From an uncultured Pseudorhodobacter sp. (lineage in GTDB: Bacteria > Pseudomonadota > Alphaproteobacteria > Rhodobacterales > Rhodobacteraceae): 9,696 bases of DNA. The notes under the pieces were generated by a model, which worked only from the letters and a program-made list of their open reading frames with translations, was not told the DNA's origin and made no database searches. Numbering within the stretch: position 1 is the first letter of the stretch; each line of letters starts with the position of its first letter. Shown here piece after piece: positions 1-8,350 of this stretch. Both the position numbers and the translations under genes were made by a program. The stretch spans positions 1 to 9,696 of the forward strand of contig CAMFLG010000083.1 of the NCBI GenBank assembly GCA_945957495.1, in the 5' to 3' direction.

Positions 1-10
1 TGCCGCGCTC

Positions 11-47
11 ACCCCCAGAGTATTTTCGCCAGTATGAAAAATTTTAG
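11..47 (+). repeat. Intergenic repeat, copy 1 (upstream of urease operon)
   Basis: The stretch begins with ACCCCC, then AGTATTTT, GCCAGTATGAA and AAATTTTAG. It aligns block by block with 5744-5785 (ACCCCC, GAGTATTT, GCCAAGATGAA, AAATTTTAG), with a few substitutions and small gaps. This copy lacks the strong hairpin that precedes the second copy. Any hairpin of its own would have to lie in the ten bases before it or beyond the window edge. From memory, C-run plus GTATTT plus AAGATGAA elements recur between genes in Rhodobacterales, often just after a gene's end, so this may mark the end of an upstream gene outside the window. That generalisation was not checked here. Confidence 0.55.
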
Positions 48-96
48 TCAAAGTGTTGGAGTCTTGCCGGGGAAAGCGGGGCTGGGTGTGGGAGTG

Positions 97-126
97 CTGA
101 AATTTCAGGCGGTGAGTCTGAAATTT
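97..126 (+). promoter_or_regulatory. Palindrome and phased direct repeat upstream of ureD
   Basis: A perfect 12-bp palindrome CTGAAATTTCAG lies at 97-108. Its left nine bases, CTGAAATTT, recur at 118-126, exactly 21 bp later, which is about two helical turns. The A/T-rich core stands out in otherwise very GC-rich DNA. The position, about 100-130 bp before the most likely ureD start, fits an activator or repressor site for the urease operon. No known regulator could be matched: this is not the TGCAC-type site of NtrC, and no convincing sigma-54 or sigma-70 promoter was seen beside it. Confidence 0.3.
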
Positions 127-229
127 GCGCATCAGGGCGCGGATGCGAGGCGAAGTCGGGCGGATTTGCCGCGGCTGGCTTGCAGCGCGGCAGGCGCGGG
201 CAAGGATGGGGGCGGAAATTGGGGCCGCC

Positions 230-1066
230 ATGCTGGACGCGAATTTTACACCTTTGATGCAGCGCAGCCGCGGCGAGGCGCATGTCAGCCTGCGCGCGCA
301 GGGCGGGCGGGTGCGGCTGGTTGATCTGCGGCAGGCGGGGTCGGCCAAGGCGATGCTGCCGCATGGGTCGGGCGATGTGGCCGAGGTGGTGTTTCTGAAC
401 ACCTCTGGCGGTCTGACCGGCGGCGACCGGCTGGAGTATCGGCTGGATTTGGGCGCGGGCGCGCGGGTGTTGGCCACGACGCAGACGGCAGAGCGGTGCT
501 ATCGCAGCTCGCAAGGTGTGGCGGATGTGCGGGTGGTGATGACCGCAGCTGCGGGCGGGCGCATCGACTGGATGCCGCAGGAAACCATCGTTTTTGACGG
601 CGCGGCCATGCTGCGGCGGACCGAAATGGATCTGGCCGAGGGGGCAGAGGCGCTGTTGGCGGAAAGCATCGTGCTGGGGCGGCAGGCGATGGGTGAGACG
701 CTGGCGCGGGTCGATCTGCGCGATCAGCGGATGATCCGGCGGCAGGGGCGGCCGGTTTGGGCAGAAAGTCTCGCGCTGCAGGATGCGGTGTTGGCGGCGC
801 GCGGTTCGGCTGCAGTGCTGGGGCAGGCGCGGGCGGTGGCAGTGGTGGCACTTGTCGCACAAGGCGCCGAGGATGCGGTGGCATCGGTGCGCGGGCTGTT
901 GGGTATGGATGGCTGCGCGGGTGCGGTTTCGGGCTGGGACGGCAAATGCGTGGTGCGGCTGATGGCCGTTGATGGTTGGCCGCTGCGGCGGCAGATGGGA
1001 CGGATCCTGCAGACGCTGAGTGGCAGGGGCCTGCCGCGCGTCTGGCAAAGCGGAGGGATGACATGA
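230..1066 (+). CDS. ureD: Urease accessory protein UreD
   Basis: UreD (called UreH in some species) is the scaffold that binds apo-urease and, with UreF and UreG, opens the active site for lysine carbamylation and nickel insertion in the cytoplasm. With the ATG at 230 the protein has 278 residues, the usual family size. Family hallmarks are LNTSGGLTGGD (residues 56-66), ATTQTAERCYRS (82-93) and WMPQETIVFDGA (114-125). The reading frame stays open upstream, so ATG 206, ATG 143 or TTG 125 are possible starts. I prefer 230 because the next residues run straight into the conserved QRSRGEA segment and the added sequence is Arg-rich and unlike the family; no start has a strong ribosome binding site. 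The stop overlaps the ureA start (ATGA), and ureD is the first gene of the operon. Identity is secure; the start is not. Confidence 0.93.
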   Translation: MLDANFTPLMQRSRGEAHVSLRAQGGRVRLVDLRQAGSAKAMLPHGSGDVAEVVFLNTSGGLTGGDRLEYRLDLGAGARVLATTQTAERCYRSSQGVADVRVVMTAAAGGRIDWMPQETIVFDGAAMLRRTEMDLAEGAEALLAESIVLGRQAMGETLARVDLRDQRMIRRQGRPVWAESLALQDAVLAARGSAAVLGQARAVAVVALVAQGAEDAVASVRGLLGMDGCAGAVSGWDGKCVVRLMAVDGWPLRRQMGRILQTLSGRGLPRVWQSGGMT

Positions 1067-1365
1067 ACCTTACTCCACGCGAGAAGGAAAAGCTGCTGAT
1101 CTCACTCGCGGCGATGGTGGCGCGCGGGCGGCTGGCGCGGGGGGTGAAGCTGAACCATCCCGAGGCGATCGCGCTGATCACCGATTTCGTGGTGGAGGGC
1201 GCGCGGGATGGCCGGTCGGTGGCCGATCTGATGCAGGCGGGCGCGCATGTGATTGCGGCGGATCAATGCATGGTGGGGGTGCCGGAGATGATCCATTCGG
1301 TGCAGGTTGAGGCCACCTTCCCTGATGGCACCAAGCTGGTCACTGTTCATCATCCCATTCGTTAG
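1063..1365 (+). CDS. ureA: Urease subunit gamma
   Basis: This is the small gamma subunit of bacterial urease, the cytoplasmic nickel enzyme that hydrolyses urea to ammonia and carbamate. It is 100 residues long, the standard size for separate gamma subunits. It starts MNLTPREKEKLL and carries the conserved NHPEA (31-35), a helix with DLMQAG, and VPEMIHSVQVEATFPDGT (73-90), ending in VHHPIR. The ATG overlaps the ureD stop as ATGA, and a good ribosome binding site GGAGGG sits at 1052-1057, five bases upstream, which fixes the start. Unlike many operons, ureB does not follow directly: a nickel-permease gene is placed between them. Gamma and beta are separate here, as in most bacteria and unlike the fused form of Helicobacter. 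Confidence 0.97.
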   Translation: MNLTPREKEKLLISLAAMVARGRLARGVKLNHPEAIALITDFVVEGARDGRSVADLMQAGAHVIAADQCMVGVPEMIHSVQVEATFPDGTKLVTVHHPIR

Positions 1366-1374
1366 GAGGCAGAC

Positions 1375-1920
1375 ATGAAACGACTTATTTCCCTTGCCCT
1401 GATCCTTTCGCCCTCGGTTGCCTTGGCGCATCCGGGGCATGGTACAGGCTTTCTGGCCGGGCTGGACCATCCCTATGGCGGGATGGATCATATGCTGGCG
1501 ATGGTGGCCGTGGGCCTGTGGGCGGCGGTGATCGGCGGGCGGGCGATCTGGGCGCTGCCCTTGGCTTTTGTTTCGGCGATGCTGGCGGGGGGCGCGCTGG
1601 GCATGGCGGGCGTGGCGCTGCCGGGGGGCGAGCCTGCGATTTTGGCCTCGGTCATCGTGCTGGGGGTCGCGGCGGGGATGCTGGCGCAGCCGCCCTTGGT
1701 GGTGGCCTTGGCGGAGGTGGCGCTGTTCGGGTTGGCGCATGGCAATGCGCATGGGCTGGAAGCCCCGGCAACCGGCTTTGCGGGCTTTGCCGCCGGGTTC
1801 GTGATTGCGACGGCGTCGCTGCACGGGATCGGGCTGTTGGCGGGCCGGGCGATGGGTTCGGTGCCGCGTCTGATCGGCTTTGGCATCGCCGGGGCTGGCG
1901 TGCTGCTGGCACTGGCATAG
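1375..1920 (+). CDS. ureJ: HupE/UreJ-family nickel permease
   Basis: A 181-residue hydrophobic protein of the HupE/UreJ family, secondary transporters linked to nickel supply for hydrogenase or urease. Residues 1-18 look like a cleavable signal peptide (KR, hydrophobic core, AxA before His19), and the mature chain begins HPGHG. The family signature HPxxGxDH is present as H32-P33 to D38-H39. A second histidine-rich motif, FGLAHGNAHG (118-127), and a lone His150 lie in later membrane segments. I see about six hydrophobic spans after the signal. A strong AGGAGG (1364-1369), overlapping the ureA stop, precedes the ATG. Placement between ureA and ureB ties its role to urease rather than hydrogenase, so I infer nickel uptake. 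Transport direction and specificity are inferred from the family; hupE is the alternative name. Confidence 0.9.
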   Translation: MKRLISLALILSPSVALAHPGHGTGFLAGLDHPYGGMDHMLAMVAVGLWAAVIGGRAIWALPLAFVSAMLAGGALGMAGVALPGGEPAILASVIVLGVAAGMLAQPPLVVALAEVALFGLAHGNAHGLEAPATGFAGFAAGFVIATASLHGIGLLAGRAMGSVPRLIGFGIAGAGVLLALA

Positions 1921-1929
1921 GGGGGGCAC

Positions 1930-2235
1930 ATGATACCGGGCGAGTTGTTTGCAGCCGAGGGCGAGATTGAGTTGAACGCGGGCGCGCGGACGGTCACGCT
2001 GATGGTGGCCAATACCGGCGACCGCCCGGTTCAGGTGGGCAGCCATTACCATTTTGCTGAAACCAACGCGGGGCTGGCGTTTGACCGCGCGGCGGCGCGG
2101 GGGATGCGGCTGGATATTGCCGCAGGCACGGCGGTGCGGTTCGAGCCGGGGCAGTCGCGCGAGGTGCGGCTGGTGCCCTATGGCGGCTTGCGCAAGGTGT
2201 ATGGATTTAACGGCAAGGTCATGGGGGATTTGTGA
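1930..2235 (+). CDS. ureB: Urease subunit beta
   Basis: The beta subunit packs with UreA and UreC to make the (alpha-beta-gamma) trimer of the urease holoenzyme. It is 101 residues long, the standard size. Conserved features are MIPGE at the start, NTGDRPVQVGSHYHF (28-42), FDR (51-53), AAGTAVRFEPG (64-74) and VPYGG with YGFNGKVMG near the C-terminus. A G-run at 1921-1926 acts as the ribosome binding site nine bases after the permease gene's stop. The stop codon TGA is immediately followed by the ureC ATG with no spacer, so translation of ureC is probably coupled to ureB. There are no signs of truncation or frameshift. Confidence 0.97.
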   Translation: MIPGELFAAEGEIELNAGARTVTLMVANTGDRPVQVGSHYHFAETNAGLAFDRAAARGMRLDIAAGTAVRFEPGQSREVRLVPYGGLRKVYGFNGKVMGDL

Positions 2236-3945
<1,710 letters not shown>

Positions 3946-3946
3946 C

Positions 3947-4450
3947 ATGTCGATTTTTACCACCGCCCGCCGTGTCATTCGCGGCCCCGTTTCGGGGCAG
4001 TTGCCGTTCGATATTGTTACGCTCAGCTATGACGAACGCTTTTTGCGGCGCAAGCGGCTGACGACGGTGCATGATCTGTCGTTTATGGTGAACCTGGCCG
4101 AGACGACCTCTTTGCAGGACCGCGATTTGCTGGAACTGGATGACGGCAGGCTGATCGAGGTGATCGCGGCAGAAGAGCCGGTGGTGGAGATCACTGGCCC
4201 GGCGCTGACCCGCTTTGCCTGGCATATCGGCAACCGCCACACGCCCTGTCAGATCGAGCAGGACCGTCTGTTGATCCGGCAGGATCATGTGATCGAGGCG
4301 ATGCTGACGCAGTTGGGTGCTACGCTGCGCCGGGCGATAGAGCCCTTCACCCCCGAGGGTGGCGCCTATGGCCATGGCCGCACGATGGGGCATGATCATG
4401 GGGGGCATGACCATGGACCCTCCAACTTCACCGACCACAGCCATGGATGA
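3947..4450 (+). CDS. ureE: Urease nickel metallochaperone UreE
   Basis: UreE is a cytoplasmic dimer that carries nickel to the UreG-containing activation complex. The protein is 167 residues long. The N-terminal domain (about 1-75) contains the RFLRRKRL and DLSFMVNLAET segments typical of UreE. The metal-binding domain carries HIGNRHTPCQIEQDRLLI (93-110), with the conserved GNRH histidine at 98. The tail from about residue 141 is histidine-rich, with seven histidines in the last 25 residues (GHDHGGHDHG, DHSHG), the type of tail that stores extra nickel. The start ATG is one base after the ureC stop; the frame is open further upstream, but that would run inside ureC. The tail-coding DNA overlaps the ureF start region. 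Identity is secure. Confidence 0.95.
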   Translation: MSIFTTARRVIRGPVSGQLPFDIVTLSYDERFLRRKRLTTVHDLSFMVNLAETTSLQDRDLLELDDGRLIEVIAAEEPVVEITGPALTRFAWHIGNRHTPCQIEQDRLLIRQDHVIEAMLTQLGATLRRAIEPFTPEGGAYGHGRTMGHDHGGHDHGPSNFTDHSHG

Positions 4451-5072
4451 CCGGCTGGCGCTGGCGCAGATGCTGTCGCCCGCCTTTCCGGTGGGGGCCT
4501 ATGCCTATAGTCAGGGGCTGGAACAGGCGATGTCGGACGGGGTTGTGCGCGATGCGGCCAGTCTGCAAGACTGGGTGACGCAGGTGTTGCGGCATGGGGC
4601 GGGGCGGATGGACGCGATCTTTCTGGCCTCTGCGCGGCGTGCGGACGATCTGGCGGCACTGGATGCGCTGGCTTTGGCCTATGCGCCCTGTGCGGAACGG
4701 GCGGTCGAGATGCGGGATCAGGGCGCGGCCTTTGCGCAGGTGCTGGCGGCGATCCGGGGGTGCGCGCAGCCCGCGCTGACCTATGCCGTGGGGTTTGGCC
4801 GGGCCACGCGCGGGATGCGGCTTTCGACGGCAGAGATTCTGGGCCTGTGGCTGCAGGCGTTGGCCGCGCAACTGGTTTCGGCGGCGGTGCGTTTTGTGCC
4901 CTTGGGCGGCGGCGAAGGGCAGGCTGTTCTGGCGCGGCTGGCGCCGGTGATTGCCGAGGTGGCCGAATGCTGCGCCGGTTCGGATCTGGCCGATCTGGGG
5001 TCGGCGGCATTTGGCGCCGATCTGGCGGCCATGCGGCATGAGACGTTAGAGGTAAGGATTTTCCGGACATGA
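4413..5072 (+). CDS. ureF: Urease accessory protein UreF
   Basis: UreF bridges UreD and UreG in the urease activation complex and is thought to control UreG's GTPase step. It is an all-helical cytoplasmic protein. Family motifs seen are SPAFPVGAYAYSQGLE (22-37), a helix ending VRFVPLGGGEGQ (159-170; the family usually has PLGQTxGQ) and the C-terminus MRHETLEVRIFRT, as in other UreF proteins. With the ATG at 4413 it has 219 residues, and a G-run at 4400-4405 gives a ribosome binding site about seven bases upstream. The alternative ATG at 4443 gives 209 residues and fits the family N-terminus equally well but has no ribosome binding site. Either start overlaps the end of ureE, by 38 or 8 nt. 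The stop overlaps the ureG start (ATGA). Confidence 0.93.
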   Translation: MDPPTSPTTAMDDRLALAQMLSPAFPVGAYAYSQGLEQAMSDGVVRDAASLQDWVTQVLRHGAGRMDAIFLASARRADDLAALDALALAYAPCAERAVEMRDQGAAFAQVLAAIRGCAQPALTYAVGFGRATRGMRLSTAEILGLWLQALAAQLVSAAVRFVPLGGGEGQAVLARLAPVIAEVAECCAGSDLADLGSAAFGADLAAMRHETLEVRIFRT

Positions 5073-5695
5073 CCAACGCAAATGGCCCGTTGCGGGTGGG
5101 AATCGGCGGCCCGGTGGGTGCGGGCAAGACCACGTTGACCGAACAATTGTGCCGGGCTCTGGCGCATCGCTGTTCAATGGCCGTGGTGACGAACGACATC
5201 TACACCCGCGAGGATGCGGATTTTCTGATCCGGGCGCAGGTTCTGGCCTCGGACCGCATCCGGGGGGTGGAAACCGGCGGCTGCCCGCATACGGCGATCC
5301 GCGAGGATGCCTCGATCAATCTGGCCGCGATTGCCGATCTGCGCCGGACTTTCGTTGACCTTGATCTGGTGCTGGTGGAAAGCGGCGGCGACAATCTGGC
5401 GGCGACGTTCAGCCCTGAACTGGCGGACCTGACGATCTATGTGATCGACACGGCGGCAGGGCAGGATATTCCGCGCAAGAAGGGGCCGGGGCTGACGCGA
5501 TCTGATCTTTTGGTGGTGAACAAGACCGATCTGGCGCCCTATGTCGGCGTTGATCTGGCGCTGCTGGAGGAGGACACCCAGCGTGCGCGCGGGGCAAGGC
5601 CCTATGTTATGGCCCGGCTGCGGCAGGGGGCCGGGGTGCAGGCGGTGGTCGATTGGCTGCAGCGCGACGGCGGACTGGAGTTGGCTGCGGTCTGA
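5069..5695 (+). CDS. ureG: Urease accessory GTPase UreG
   Basis: UreG is the SIMIBI-class GTPase that drives nickel insertion into urease. It is 208 residues long, the usual size. The P-loop GPVGAGKTT is at 14-22, followed by NDIYTREDADFL (42-53), the metal-binding CPH motif (72-74, in GGCPHTAIRED), ESGGDNLAATFSPEL (104-117) and the guanine-specificity motif NKTD (151-154). Those elements cover nucleotide and nickel binding, so the protein should be functional. The start overlaps the ureF stop as ATGA. A moderate AGAGGTAAGG stretch (5048-5057) lies upstream at wide spacing, so translational coupling probably matters. It is the last gene of the operon: a hairpin follows within 30 bases and the next gene is on the opposite strand. 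Confidence 0.98.
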   Translation: MTNANGPLRVGIGGPVGAGKTTLTEQLCRALAHRCSMAVVTNDIYTREDADFLIRAQVLASDRIRGVETGGCPHTAIREDASINLAAIADLRRTFVDLDLVLVESGGDNLAATFSPELADLTIYVIDTAAGQDIPRKKGPGLTRSDLLVVNKTDLAPYVGVDLALLEEDTQRARGARPYVMARLRQGAGVQAVVDWLQRDGGLELAAV

Positions 5696-5722
5696 TCGGT
5701 TGCGCCTTTGGCAGGCGTGGAA

Positions 5723-5743
5723 CCGGGGGTTTCACACCCCCGG
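5723..5743 (+). terminator. Hairpin at the urease operon end, possible terminator
   Basis: A perfect 8-bp inverted repeat, CCGGGGGT and ACCCCCGG, with a five-base loop TTCAC, starts 28 bases after the ureG stop. There is no T-run directly after it: the next bases are ACCCCCGTGGAGTATTT, so a second ACCCCCG (5744-5750) could compete for the left arm. It lies between two convergent genes and could end transcription from either side. Lack of a T-tract makes strong intrinsic termination uncertain. It is joined directly to copy 2 of the intergenic repeat and may be part of the same element. Confidence 0.55.
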
Positions 5744-5785
5744 ACCCCCGTGGAGTATTTGAGCCAAGATGAAGGAAAATTTTAG
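5744..5785 (+). repeat. Intergenic repeat, copy 2 (downstream of urease operon)
   Basis: The segment shows ACCCCC, GAGTATTT, GCCAAGATGAA and AAATTTTAG in order, matching 11-47 at most positions with small gaps. Here it follows a strong hairpin directly, giving a hairpin, C-run, GTATTT, AAGATGAA layout. It lies in the convergent gap between ureG and the LacI-family gene. Whether it is a mobile repeat family, a structured RNA end or a protein-binding site cannot be decided from two copies. Confidence 0.55.
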
Positions 5786-5811
5786 ATAGATTTTAGGAGT
5801 TGAAGTCTGAC

Positions 5812-6834
5812 TCAGGTGTTTTCCTTGAGCAGGATTTCGATGCGGATGGTTTCCTGGCTGGCGAGGGGTTCTTTCTGATCCGAGCGCGCCTTCAGGATGC
5901 GGATGGCGCTGCGCACCAGATGGCCGGGGTTTTGCGCGATGACGGCGTCAAGTTCGCCCGAGATCAACGCAGCCTCGGTAAAGGGGGTGCGTTCATGGGC
6001 GATGGTGACGGGGCCGTTTTCATGCGGGGCGGTGGCGATGGCTTGCAGGGGGCCGCGCGCCTCGGATGTCAGGATGTAGATGCCGACGATATCGGGGTGG
6101 CTGGCGAAAGAGGTTTGCACGATTTTCTCGGCCCGGGCCTGATTGCCCCAGGTTTCCAGCGAGGGCAGCACCTGCAGGTTGGGAAAATCAGCGTTGATCA
6201 CCTGATCAAAGCCCAGACGGCGTTCCAGACTGTCGCGCGATTGCATGGTTTCGGCGATGACCAGCACCTTGCCGCTGCGCGCGCCGGAAAACCGGCCCAT
6301 GAGGCGCCCGGCGGTGGCGCCCGCCGCGCGGTTGTCGATGCCCACCGCATCGCCGCCGGTGGTGCGCGACTGGCCCGAGATGAAAGACAGCGTGTCGATG
6401 CCGCGCTCTTCCAATCGCAGCATGGCGTCGCGCACCTGCGGGCTTTCCGGGGCCATGATGGCAATGCCGTCCACCGTTTCGGGGTCCAGCGTGGCCAGCA
6501 GGGCGGCGATGCGGTGCGGATCATTTTCCGGGATGCGGGTGACGTCGACGTGGATCATTTCGGCGGAAAAGGCGGAGTTGGCCTCATCTATCCGGTACAG
6601 AAGTTCGCCCAGAAACTGATCGCCTGTCTTGGGCAGCAGGAACACAAAGCGGTAGATCTTGCCGCGCGCAAGGTTGGCGGCAGAGGCGTTGCGCACAAAG
6701 CCCAACTCTTCAATCGCGGAATTGACCTTTTCGACGGTCTTGCGATGCACGCCGGGGCGGTCGTTCAGCACCCGGTCCACCGTGGCAAGGCTGACACCCG
6801 CGACCCTGGCAAGATCTTTCGTCGTCGGTCGCAT
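5812..6834 (-). CDS. LacI-family transcriptional repressor
   Basis: A 340-residue DNA-binding regulator, probably the local repressor of the adjacent sugar transporter. The N-terminal helix-turn-helix is TTKDLARVAGVSLATVDRVLND (4-25), with recognition helix SLATVDRVLN. The hinge region is SAANLARG (51-58), the place where LacI-type proteins kink the operator centre. From about residue 61 a periplasmic-binding-protein-like sensor domain follows, with an AQNPGH segment (300-305) near its end, typical of sugar-responsive members. The start at 6834 is chosen because the HTH begins right there and AGAGAGG lies five bases before it. The frame is open 18 codons upstream, but these resemble no family sequence. 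It is divergent from the ABC transporter, with two identical palindromes in the gap that it probably binds. The effector sugar is unknown. Confidence 0.92.
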   Translation of the reverse strand: MRPTTKDLARVAGVSLATVDRVLNDRPGVHRKTVEKVNSAIEELGFVRNASAANLARGKIYRFVFLLPKTGDQFLGELLYRIDEANSAFSAEMIHVDVTRIPENDPHRIAALLATLDPETVDGIAIMAPESPQVRDAMLRLEERGIDTLSFISGQSRTTGGDAVGIDNRAAGATAGRLMGRFSGARSGKVLVIAETMQSRDSLERRLGFDQVINADFPNLQVLPSLETWGNQARAEKIVQTSFASHPDIVGIYILTSEARGPLQAIATAPHENGPVTIAHERTPFTEAALISGELDAVIAQNPGHLVRSAIRILKARSDQKEPLASQETIRIEILLKENT

Positions 6835-6911
6835 GGAACCTCTCTGCAGGTGGCGCTGCGGTGAACCACATAAGGCCATTTTTCGCAAGTCGGGGCGGAA
6901 TGCAAGAAATT

Positions 6912-6927
6912 TGAGGGGCGTACCTCA
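6912..6927. promoter_or_regulatory. Putative LacI-type operator 1
   Basis: TGAGGGGCGTACCTCA is an inverted repeat (TGAGG, six bases, CCTCA) with a CG at its exact centre, the layout expected for LacI-family operators. It is identical to the site at 6942-6957. It lies 78 bp upstream of the repressor start and would cover the transcription start of the predicted repressor promoter. Binding by the adjacent LacI-family protein is inferred. Confidence 0.75.
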
Positions 6928-6929
6928 GA

Positions 6930-6958
6930 TTTATGTTGAAATGAGGGGCGTACCTCAA
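6930..6958 (-). promoter_or_regulatory. Candidate promoter of the LacI-family gene
   Basis: Read on the minus strand, TTGAGG (complement of 6953-6958) is followed by exactly 17 bases and then CATAAA (complement of 6930-6935), a good sigma-70-like pair. The -35 box lies inside operator 2, and operator 1 covers the expected start point, so the repressor would shut off its own gene. The assignment rests on box similarity and spacing only. For the opposite, transporter direction I saw only weak candidates, such as TACGAT at 6971-6976. Confidence 0.4.
6942..6957. promoter_or_regulatory. Putative LacI-type operator 2
   Basis: A second exact copy of TGAGGGGCGTACCTCA, with its centre 30 bp from that of operator 1, so both face nearly the same side of the helix. 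It ends 65 bp before the binding-protein start, a position suited to blocking transporter transcription. Two identical sites at this phasing favour cooperative binding by repressor dimers or a tetramer. Confidence 0.75.
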
Positions 6959-7022
6959 TTAGCGTCTTGATACGATGAGTCGCGGCGAGGAGGCTTCGAC
7001 CAAACGGGGAGGAATGTCACAG

Positions 7023-8342
7023 ATGAAGACGAATTTGCTTTATTCGGCTGCGGCGCTGGCACTGGTTGCGGGCGCGGGTTCGGCCAGTGCTGAAGATCTG
7101 ACCTTGTGCTGGGCGGCCTGGGATCCCGCGAACGCGCTGATCGAACTGAGCAAGGAATACGAGGCGCAATCGGGCAATACGATGCACTTTGAATTCGTGC
7201 CTTGGACCAGCTTTGCCGACCGGATGCTGAACGAATTGAACTCTGGCGGCAAGCTTTGCGATCTGATGATCGGCGACAGTCAGTGGATCGGCGGGGCGGC
7301 CGAAAACGGCCAATACATCAAGCTGAACGATTTCTTTGATGCCAATGGCATCAAGATGGACGATTTCATTCCCGCCACCGTGGTGGGCTATGCCGAATGG
7401 CCGAAGAACACGCCGAACTATTGGGCGCTGCCCGCCTTTGGTGACGTGGTCGGCTGGACCTATCGCAAGGATTGGTTCGCGCGCCCGGAACTGCAGGCCG
7501 AGTTCAAGGAAAAATATGGCCGCGATCTGGCTGTGCCCGCGACCTTTGCAGAGCTGAAGGACATCGCCGAATTCTTCCAGGGCCGCGATATCGACGGCAA
7601 GAAGGTGTACGGCGCCTATATTTACACCGAGCGTGGTTCGGAAGGCATCACCATGGGCGCGATGGATGTGCTGTATTCCTTCGGGTTCAAATATGACAAC
7701 CCCGACAAGCCCTATGACATGGAAGGCTTTGTGAACTCTGACAAGGCGATTGCGGGGCTGGAGTTCTACAAGTCGCTTTACGATTGCTGCTCTCCGCCCG
7801 GCATGTCGAACGCCTATATGGGCGAAGGCGTCGATGCCTTCAAATCCGGGCAGGTGGCGATGCAGATGAACTTTGCCTTCACTTGGCCCGGGTTCAACAC
7901 CGATCCGAACGTGGGCGGCGACAAGACCGGCTATTTCGCCAACCCGGCAGGCCCGGATGGCGACCGGTTCGCGCAGTTGGGCGGGCAGGGAATTTCGGTG
8001 GTGGCTGCGTCCGACAAGCAAGAGGCGGCGCTGGATTACATCAAGTGGTTCGCGCAGCCGGAAGTGCAGGCGAAGTGGTGGCAGTTGGGCGGCTATTCCG
8101 CACTGCGCGCCGTGGTGGAAGACCCGAGCTTTGCCACCAGCCAGCCTTATGCGCAGACCTTCCTGGACAGCATGGCGATCGTGAAGGATTTCTGGGCAGA
8201 GCCCAGCTATGCCACGCTGATGCAATCGTCGCAGAAATGGCTGCATGACTATGTGATCGCCGGCAACGGCACCGCGAAAGAGGCGCTGGACGGTCTGGTC
8301 GCCGATTGGCACGCCACTTTTGAAGAAGAAGGCAAATACTGA
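7023..8342 (+). CDS. ABC transporter sugar-binding protein (CUT1 type)
   Basis: A periplasmic solute-binding protein that captures a carbohydrate and hands it to the membrane permeases encoded next. It is 439 residues long, typical for family 1 sugar-binding proteins. Residues 1-23 form a signal peptide (MKTNLL, hydrophobic core, cleavage after GSASA), and no lipobox cysteine is present. The mature part has the usual fold pattern: an early strand (LTLCWAAWDP), LIELSKEYEAQSG, a CDLMIGDSQW segment, a tryptophan-rich hinge (NYWALPAFGDVVGWTYRKDWF), and a late FAQPEVQAKWW stretch. The ATG at 7023 is chosen over ATG 7014 because GGAGG at 7008-7012 is only one base from the latter. It is divergent from the LacI-family gene, with twin operators between. 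Substrate is unknown: no residue pattern lets me name a sugar. Confidence 0.92.
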   Translation: MKTNLLYSAAALALVAGAGSASAEDLTLCWAAWDPANALIELSKEYEAQSGNTMHFEFVPWTSFADRMLNELNSGGKLCDLMIGDSQWIGGAAENGQYIKLNDFFDANGIKMDDFIPATVVGYAEWPKNTPNYWALPAFGDVVGWTYRKDWFARPELQAEFKEKYGRDLAVPATFAELKDIAEFFQGRDIDGKKVYGAYIYTERGSEGITMGAMDVLYSFGFKYDNPDKPYDMEGFVNSDKAIAGLEFYKSLYDCCSPPGMSNAYMGEGVDAFKSGQVAMQMNFAFTWPGFNTDPNVGGDKTGYFANPAGPDGDRFAQLGGQGISVVAASDKQEAALDYIKWFAQPEVQAKWWQLGGYSALRAVVEDPSFATSQPYAQTFLDSMAIVKDFWAEPSYATLMQSSQKWLHDYVIAGNGTAKEALDGLVADWHATFEEEGKY

Positions 8343-8350
8343 TGCCGATG

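Noticed and set aside
50..75. Possible sigma-54 promoter (TTGGAGTCTTGCC) ahead of ureD
   Set aside because: The GG and GC elements are far too close together for the -24/-12 spacing.
125..229. N-terminal extension of UreD from the TTG at 125 or the ATG at 143 or 206
   Set aside because: The added residues are Arg-rich and unlike the family; the start at 230 gives the usual length. The ATG at 206 remains possible.
44..1048. Minus-strand open frame opposite ureD
   Set aside because: Composition is dominated by Pro, Arg, His and Gln with no recognisable motif; it is the shadow of ureD.
5800..6864. Plus-strand open frame (354 codons) opposite the LacI-family gene
   Set aside because: The minus strand encodes an intact helix-turn-helix plus sensor domain with a good ribosome binding site; the plus frame has neither.
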